DNA from: UBA1141 sp963665155
Lineage (GTDB): Bacteria > Chloroflexota > Dehalococcoidia > Lucifugimonadales > UBA3495
Direction of reading: 5' to 3'
Length of the DNA stretch: 64,000 nucleotides
NCBI GenBank assembly: GCA_963665155.2
Contig: CAXXFI010000002.1
Coordinates: 620,001 to 684,000 of the forward strand
This document shows, in pieces, positions 58,826 to 64,000 of this stretch; the stretch's first letter is position 1; the number at the start of each line of letters is the position of its first letter. A program made the translations under genes and the position numbers. Below the pieces are notes generated by a model that made no database searches, was not told the origin of the DNA, and saw nothing but the letters and a program-made list of their open reading frames with translations.

Positions 58826-59179
58826 CCCTGGGCTCACGCCAACCTATTTAGACTAGATGCAGGCCGGAGCCGATGTGGCGGGACCCCCAATTGCCCGGAG
58901 GGCCAAGAAGTAGGCGCCCGCACCTAATAATGACGGTCAATGCGGGCATCCAGGCAACGATCCGTATCATGTCTCGGAACTAAAAAGACCCCTCTCGGCA
59001 TCTGGATTTCAATTAACCAATTCAACCGGAGGGGTCTCTTCTTGCAAACGAATTTCGGGCGATACTTAGATTTTAACCAATCTCCTGGATGGCTCCCTTT
59101 TGTTGCCATGCCTCGATGATTATGCCTAGAGACCTCTTTGTCATTGGATGACGGGAATCACCCCATCCGTTTCAGAAAA
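58826..59179. other. Convergent intergenic region
   Basis: No gene; it carries the bidirectional terminator at 58986-59037 and nothing else I recognise. Confidence 0.5.
58986..59037. terminator. Bidirectional terminator
   Basis: AGACCCCTC (58986-58994) pairs with GAGGGGTCT (59029-59037), extended by CGG/CCG inside; loop 34 nt with weak inner pairing. A-run before and TT-rich tail after. It lies between convergent genes. Confidence 0.65.
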
Positions 59180-60400
59180 TCATCCCCACCGCGGGCTAAC
59201 GTCACCAGGTATTCCGAACAAGTACTTGCCCACTTGTTCTCTTACCAAGTCCGGTGTTGACACTGCGTGGAGTGTGCCGATTCGCACATCACGGTAATAC
59301 CTCTCGAATGCGTCCGTTTCAAACAAACCGTGGGCGCCCCGGATGGCAAACAAGCGGTCAACCGCTTTTTGGGCGTTTTCCCGCGCCACCAGACCCGCCA
59401 TATCCATACGGGAGGAGTCCGCCGGGAGGAACGCTTCGCCGGAATCCGCCTTGGCGGTAATGGCCCCGGCTTCTTGGAAAAGGAAAGCCCTTGCCGATTC
59501 CAGGGCCATGGCGGCATCGGCCACAGCAAATTGGTTCCCTGGCATTGCGGTCCGGCCACCACCGCCCAGAGACATAGAGCGGGATTTTGCGAACTCGATA
59601 GTTTCTTCCAAGGCTACTCGGGCTATACCGAGCATCATCGCCGCCATCCACACCCTAGCTCTGCTCGGCACTCTCAATGCTTTGGGGCCATCCGGTAGCC
59701 ATGGCAGGTGGGGTGCAGGGCGATTGTCCACGGGGGACTGGGCTTCGGCCACGAAGAGTTTTTCCGCGACCACGTCATGACTCATGGAAGCCAGGACGGC
59801 CATGGCCATCCAGGTGGGTTCAATGCGCATATTCGGCTCGTCCGCAGGCACAAGTAGCCAACGGTTGTGAACGCCGGGAGGATTGGGGTTAGCCGCTGTA
59901 GACACCCAATCGGGGTTTGGTCCCGGCACCATAGTGCTGAGAAATATCCAGGTGGCAATGTTGGAGCCGCTGACGAAAGGCCAGCGACCGGATGTTATAA
60001 ATCCGCCGGAGGTAGCGTGGGTCGTCCCAGCGGGTATCGCACCGTGGGAAATCACCGCGCCATCTTCGACCACCGTCTGTATTAGGTGTCTTGACCAGGC
60101 GCCCATCATTCCCATGGCCCGGGTGCAGAGAGTGGAGTGATTGCCCAGGACCCACGCCGTGGAAGCGCAAGCCCCTCCTATCACTTCGTAAACCGCCAAC
60201 TGCGTGACAAGGTCGGCCTCGGTCCCTCCCTGCTCCCTGGGAATTACAAGAGTGAGCAGCCCAGCTTCATGAAGGTCTCGGACCGTCTCCGGTGCCAGTA
60301 CCCGCTCCTTGTCGGCGACGCTGGCCCGTTTGGCGATCCTGGCCGCCGCCCACCGGGCGCGTTCTACGACATCCGTTCTGGGCTCAATAGCTAACGCCAC
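59180..60400 (-). CDS. Acyl-CoA dehydrogenase-like flavoprotein
   Basis: 406 aa. LAPETVRDLHEAGLLTLVIPREQGG is the acyl-CoA dehydrogenase N-domain pattern; the middle domain reads ISHGAIPAGTTHATSGGFITSGRWPFVSG, and the C-terminal helices include RLFAIRGAHGLFETDAFERYYRDVR. The usual catalytic Glu is not clear, and the sequence resembles flavin-dependent monooxygenases of the HsaA/DszC type as much as dehydrogenases. It is followed 64 bp downstream, in the direction opposite to transcription, by an LLM flavin enzyme start, so the two genes form a leftward series. Confidence 0.8.
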   Translation of the reverse strand: MALAIEPRTDVVERARWAAARIAKRASVADKERVLAPETVRDLHEAGLLTLVIPREQGGTEADLVTQLAVYEVIGGACASTAWVLGNHSTLCTRAMGMMGAWSRHLIQTVVEDGAVISHGAIPAGTTHATSGGFITSGRWPFVSGSNIATWIFLSTMVPGPNPDWVSTAANPNPPGVHNRWLLVPADEPNMRIEPTWMAMAVLASMSHDVVAEKLFVAEAQSPVDNRPAPHLPWLPDGPKALRVPSRARVWMAAMMLGIARVALEETIEFAKSRSMSLGGGGRTAMPGNQFAVADAAMALESARAFLFQEAGAITAKADSGEAFLPADSSRMDMAGLVARENAQKAVDRLFAIRGAHGLFETDAFERYYRDVRIGTLHAVSTPDLVREQVGKYLFGIPGDVSPRWG

Positions 60401-60464
60401 TCATCCTCCTGTCCGACATTGCCGTTTTAACTCCTGGTTCGCTAAACCCACCAGCAGCTTCAGG

Positions 60465-61535
60465 TTACTTGAAGTAAGGGATTACGTGCCGGCCCATCAG
60501 TTTGATCGAGTCCATGATACGAGTATGGGGCAGGTTTCCCGGCTGGAGGAAAGACAATACTTGGTCGACGCCTGCGTCCTGATAGTTTTTCAGTACTTCG
60601 ATGACCGTGTCCGGGTTGCCCATGGCGAAGGCACCCGAAGCCAAATGGTCTTCGGCAGTCTTGTCCACCCGTTCGGTCTGGACCGCATCTACCGCGAACT
60701 TGTAGGAATCCGGAACCTTGCGCCCCTGCCATGGAGCGTACAGTTCTTCGGCCATCTTGACGAACCAAGCACCTTCAGGAGCGCCAATTCGCCGTGTTTC
60801 CTCGTCGTCCTCTCCTACGTGGATTACGCACATAGCCGCTATCTGGTCATTTACGAAGGAACCCACGGGATGAGCATGCTTGATGGCTTCCCGGTAAATG
60901 TCTACCCTTTCCTTCAATTGGTCGTGCCCGCTCAGGTTGAAACAGAGAACTCCTAAGCCCATTTCACCCGCAGCTTTGAAGCTATCGGGCTGACTGCATG
61001 CCACCCACATTGGGGGATGAGGGTCTTGGACCGGCTTGGGAATTACCGACCGGGGCGGAATATTGTAGAAACGGCCTTCGTGGGAAAAGGTTTCTTCGGT
61101 CCACATCCGGGGAATCATTCGGATGGCCTCTTCCCATTGGGCCCTGGTTTCCTCTGGATCGACTTCGAATCCATCCATCTCGATCAATGTGGTCGAACGA
61201 CCGGTGCCTAGGTCCATACGCCCATTGCTCAAAATATCCAATACTGCAGCGTGCTCGGCGACACGAACAGGGTGATTGTATTGCCCCGGCAGCAGAGCCA
61301 CGGCATGGCCGATCCTAATCTTCTTGGTAATCTGGGAGATCGCACCGTATAGCACTTCGGGGGCGGAGCAGTGGGAGAACTCCTTCAGGAAGTGATGCTC
61401 AACAGTCCAGAAATAGTCGAAGCCTACTTGGTCTCCCAACTCAACCTGGGCCAATATCTGGTCATACCGTTCCTTTTCTATGCCCGGATAGTGGGGTTCT
61501 GGTATTTGTATCTCATACATCATGCCAAACTTCAT
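60465..61535 (-). CDS. LLM-class (luciferase-like) flavin-dependent oxidoreductase
   Basis: 356 aa. MKFGMMYEIQIPEPHYPGIE, VGFDYFWTVEHHFL, RIRIGHAVALLPGQ-like strand (KKIRIGHAVALLPGQYNHP), RMDLGTGRS and VPDSYKFAVDAVQTERVDK are typical of F420- or FMN-dependent monooxygenases. The EHHF motif is the signature. No flavin reductase gene adjoins. It is the last of a leftward series with the zinc alcohol dehydrogenase 142 bp upstream. Confidence 0.88.
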   Translation of the reverse strand: MKFGMMYEIQIPEPHYPGIEKERYDQILAQVELGDQVGFDYFWTVEHHFLKEFSHCSAPEVLYGAISQITKKIRIGHAVALLPGQYNHPVRVAEHAAVLDILSNGRMDLGTGRSTTLIEMDGFEVDPEETRAQWEEAIRMIPRMWTEETFSHEGRFYNIPPRSVIPKPVQDPHPPMWVACSQPDSFKAAGEMGLGVLCFNLSGHDQLKERVDIYREAIKHAHPVGSFVNDQIAAMCVIHVGEDDEETRRIGAPEGAWFVKMAEELYAPWQGRKVPDSYKFAVDAVQTERVDKTAEDHLASGAFAMGNPDTVIEVLKNYQDAGVDQVLSFLQPGNLPHTRIMDSIKLMGRHVIPYFK

Positions 61536-61677
61536 GGATTTATCCTCCCGTTATTTTTTGAGCGTATTTTTTGAGCTCTAGTCTCCAGCGAAGTTTACGA
61601 AATAAACTCGCTCCAGGACAAGAGCGTCGCAAGCCCCGAAGCGAGAGAAATCAAGAGTCGTAGCAGGAGGGTGGTCG

Positions 61678-62778
61678 CTATGGGACCAACATGGCCCTGG
61701 TTATGTCTGTCTGCCGGGAATTCCACTCCGCTTGGGGAAAGGCTTCATTTACTTCCTCCAAGGGGAACTTATGGGAAACAATCTTGTGGAAAGGCAACTT
61801 GTCTTGCGTCCTGACCAAAAAATTCAGCAGTGTTGGCAGCAGTTCGGGACGGTACATTAGCGATCCCACGATGTTTTTGCCCGCCAACAGCTTGGAAGGG
61901 TCGATGGACACCTCCCGTCCCCGCACGATGTCGCCGATCTCCACGAAGGTGCCGCCGTTGCTGAGCATATCGATGCCCTCAGCCAAAAGCTCGGCTCGGC
62001 CCACCAACTCCATTACCACATCGGAGCCCCGGCCATCGGTGAGTTCTCTCACTCGTTCTACCCTCGTCTCCGCAGTGTTGAACTCCTCGATATTTATGGT
62101 AAAGTCAGCGCCAAACTCTTCGGCCAACGCCAGCCGATTTTCCAGCCGGTCCAGCACGATTACCCGGTCTGCGCCCATGTCCTTGGCCATTGCGATGGCG
62201 TGCAGACCCAATCCGCCGGCACCCTGAATAACCACATAGTCCCCTTGTTGAGCGCCTGCCCTCATCAACCCCGTGGTCACCGTTCCCATGGCGCAGTTAA
62301 CCGGACCCAGTAAATCGTCGGGGAGCTCGTCGGGCACCCGGAAAAACGGGTGGCGAGGGGGCAGGTACAGGTAATCGGCGTAAGTGCCGGTAAAGTAGGG
62401 ATAAACTCCGCCAGCGGCGTAACCCCGGTTCAGGCACCAGTTTGTGTTGTTCTTCAAGCACATGTGGCAGTGATAGCATGGGAACACGGCGGCGTAGATA
62501 ATCCGGTCTCCCTCTTCGATTGGCACTCCCAGGGTGTCTGTGGCAACGCCGGAGCCCAGCTTATCCACAACTCCAGTCCCTTCATGGCCCATAACCTTTC
62601 CTGTGGCGGGCAAAGGTACATTTATCTGGTCCCCCCGCCAGGTGTGAAGGTCGGAGCCACAAATTCCGGCTTGGGTCATCCGCAGCACCACTGCGCCGGG
62701 TTCCGGGTCCGGTACCTCGAACTCATCGATTTCGAAAGGCTTGCCATACTCCTTACAAATGACTACTCGCCCTTTCAT
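61678..62778 (-). CDS. Zinc-dependent alcohol dehydrogenase (MDR family)
   Basis: 366 aa. Catalytic zinc region GICGSDLHTW (Cys40-type) and GHEGTGVVDKLGSGV; structural zinc cysteines in CYHCHMCLKNNTNWC; NAD-binding GAGGLGLHAIAMAKDMGAD. It ends with IVSHKFPLEEVNEAFPQAE. Oxidises alcohols or formaldehyde-like or threonine-type substrates with NAD(P). No frame damage. Confidence 0.9.
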   Translation of the reverse strand: MKGRVVICKEYGKPFEIDEFEVPDPEPGAVVLRMTQAGICGSDLHTWRGDQINVPLPATGKVMGHEGTGVVDKLGSGVATDTLGVPIEEGDRIIYAAVFPCYHCHMCLKNNTNWCLNRGYAAGGVYPYFTGTYADYLYLPPRHPFFRVPDELPDDLLGPVNCAMGTVTTGLMRAGAQQGDYVVIQGAGGLGLHAIAMAKDMGADRVIVLDRLENRLALAEEFGADFTINIEEFNTAETRVERVRELTDGRGSDVVMELVGRAELLAEGIDMLSNGGTFVEIGDIVRGREVSIDPSKLLAGKNIVGSLMYRPELLPTLLNFLVRTQDKLPFHKIVSHKFPLEEVNEAFPQAEWNSRQTDITRAMLVP

Positions 62779-62925
62779 GTTTTCGCCTCCAAATTAGACA
62801 CAAGATTAAGATTTGCGGGTCAATTACTAGAAAACACCCTACTTAGCACCCACAGGCTTAATACCCACCAGCCCGATACACGCCGGATCCCTGAGGGATT
62901 ACCTTTGATTGGTGCACCAATCAGG

Positions 62926-62953
62926 ACCCGGACCCGTTTATCCGGGTCCGGGT
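62926..62953 (-). terminator. Perfect 11-bp hairpin downstream of USP
   Basis: ACCCGGACCCG (62926-62936) pairs with CGGGTCCGGGT (62943-62953) across TTTATC. It lies 16 bp past the leftward USP stop. Confidence 0.75.
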
Positions 62954-62968
62954 ATAGTCAAGACAGTC

Positions 62969-63859
62969 TTAGCCAGCGCGGTTCACCAGAACCGGCCCTG
63001 CGGCGTAGCGCACGACCCGATCGGCCACGCTACCCATGACCCACCGACCGACCCCGGACCGGCCGTGGGTGGTCATAGCCACCAGCGCATGGGGAAACTC
63101 ATTGGTCAATTCCACTATGGCATGGGCCGCGTCTCCGTGGGCAACATGGGCGACCGAGGAATGAGCCCCATCTGCGACCAGGCGCTCGCCCACTTGCCGC
63201 AAGTGGTCTTCCTCGTAGGAATGGGACTGGTCCGATGGTATTACCGAGACCAAACGAATGGGTATGGCTAACGCTTTAGACAGATTCACGGCATCGGGTA
63301 GGATGCGCTCGGCGATTGCCGAACCGTCTTGGGGCACAATTATGCTCTCCAAGTTCGTGTCCGTCGTTGAGCTGCCTTCATCTTTACCGCGAACGATGAA
63401 GAGCGGAGTTTTTATGGCGTGAAGAATCTTGTCCGTGACGCTACCCATCACCCACCGGCCCATACCCGACCGGCCATGGGTACACATGACGACCAGAGTA
63501 TTCGGCTGATCTTGGGCGATTTCGATAATGTGGTGGACCGGATCGCCCACCGGGTTTCTGGGAACCTGACTCCCGCCACGATGGGGTTCAAGAAAATTGG
63601 TAGTTACGCCAACGCCAGCGGCTTTCAGCGTATCGGCAGAGGGGTTCAAATAATGGGAAGCGTCCTCTCGGTGTTGGTGGAATTCCTGGGCTCGTTCTTG
63701 CCAGTGGGCAACATCAGGATAGTAAAAAACCGGCTCAGGCTCATAAACGAAGAGTAGCTCCACCGGGGAATTCAAGGCCGTTGCGAGCATCCGGACATAG
63801 GGCAGTGTCTGCTCACTCAGTGAAGACCCGTCTAGGGGTACCAGAATTCTGTCATACAT
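62969..63859 (-). CDS. Tandem universal stress protein (two USP domains)
   Basis: 296 aa. Domain 1 starts MYDRILVPLDGSSLSE and ends MCTHGRSGMGRWVMGSVT; domain 2 starts ESIIVPQDGSAIAE and ends MTTHGRSGVGRWVMGSVA. Each has the G-x2-G-x9-G(S) ATP-binding motif. AGGAGG precedes the ATG. Two-domain USPs act as ATP-binding stress signal proteins. Promoter sequences lie in the final 140 bp of the window. Confidence 0.9.
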   Translation of the reverse strand: MYDRILVPLDGSSLSEQTLPYVRMLATALNSPVELLFVYEPEPVFYYPDVAHWQERAQEFHQHREDASHYLNPSADTLKAAGVGVTTNFLEPHRGGSQVPRNPVGDPVHHIIEIAQDQPNTLVVMCTHGRSGMGRWVMGSVTDKILHAIKTPLFIVRGKDEGSSTTDTNLESIIVPQDGSAIAERILPDAVNLSKALAIPIRLVSVIPSDQSHSYEEDHLRQVGERLVADGAHSSVAHVAHGDAAHAIVELTNEFPHALVAMTTHGRSGVGRWVMGSVADRVVRYAAGPVLVNRAG

Positions 63860-63955
63860 AGCACCGCCTCCTAATTACCCTGATACCTGATTCGTGAGCG
63901 TTTCCCATTTTGTGATTTAACCGGTTCGTACCATGCACCTCTTGTTTCCGTATAT

Positions 63956-63997
63956 CCGAACGTTCGGTTATTTCCGAACTGTTCGTTCCTCATATCC
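63956..63997. promoter_or_regulatory. CGAAC/GTTCG palindromes upstream of USP
   Basis: CCGAACGTTCGG (63956-63967) is a perfect 12-bp palindrome; CCGAACTGTTCG follows about 18 bp on, and ATCCGAC lies near the end. Possible regulator sites for the USP gene; the window ends here. Confidence 0.4.
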
Positions 63998-64000
63998 GAC

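Overview
The window reads as chromosomal DNA of a moderately GC-rich bacterium, most like an uncultured Chloroflexota of the SAR202/Dehalococcoidia type. This rests on gene content only: scattered single flavin, enolase-superfamily, Rieske, amidohydrolase, crotonase, GMC and molybdo-flavoprotein enzymes, zinc-ribbon proteins, LuxR-type ATPase regulators, and many palindromic and IS repeats. No rRNA or tRNA gene was seen, so the placement is inference.

Layout. 1-9.1 kb: a glutaredoxin-DinB protein with an in-frame TGA at its redox motif (possible selenocysteine), a GMC oxidoreductase, an orphan molybdopterin dehydrogenase subunit, a VOC protein, a broken metallo-beta-lactamase-fold gene, a DUF4440-like protein, an alpha-hydroxy-acid oxidase and a cysteine-cluster protein. 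9.3-14 kb: an RHH regulator, a two-helix membrane protein and a large CHAT-STAND-TPR gene (conflict-system type), now broken. 14-19 kb: a truncated antiporter joined to a ferritin-like fragment, an intact paralogue with an FmdB zinc ribbon, an SCP2-like protein and a broken Asp/Glu-racemase-family gene. 19.7-26.3 kb: a broken multi-PAS histidine kinase, then two ABC-2 exporter pairs. 26.5-31.6 kb: a Rieske oxygenase split by a 239-bp element, an amidohydrolase, and mobA split by an IS701-family element. 32-38.2 kb: arsenite oxidase genes (aioB, aioA) and two di-heme peroxidase genes, all damaged. 38.7-44.4 kb: zinc ribbon, enolase-superfamily enzyme, GNAT, MFS and MmgE/PrpD genes, mostly intact. 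44.5-57.7 kb: an accessory zone with an unknown duplicated protein, a truncated primase-type protein, IS3, IS1182 and IS701 elements, two broken MalT/LuxR-like regulators, and a small HTH protein preceded by three GAAC-N4-GTTC-like boxes. 58-63.9 kb: crotonase, acyl-CoA dehydrogenase-like flavoprotein, LLM flavin oxidoreductase, zinc alcohol dehydrogenase and tandem USP.

The strongest overall theme is gene decay. About fifteen loci carry frameshifts, nonsense codons, internal deletions or insertions, while neighbouring single-gene enzymes are clean. Mixed lesion types argue for real decay under relaxed selection with active IS elements, although some single-base indels in homopolymers could be assembly errors. 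The arsenite oxidase cluster and the gene for its cofactor nucleotide (mobA) are damaged together, as expected if the pathway was lost. The most novel candidates are the UxxC glutaredoxin-DinB protein, the RHH/2TM/CHAT-STAND locus, the small elements with readable target duplications, and the HTH gene with its operator array.
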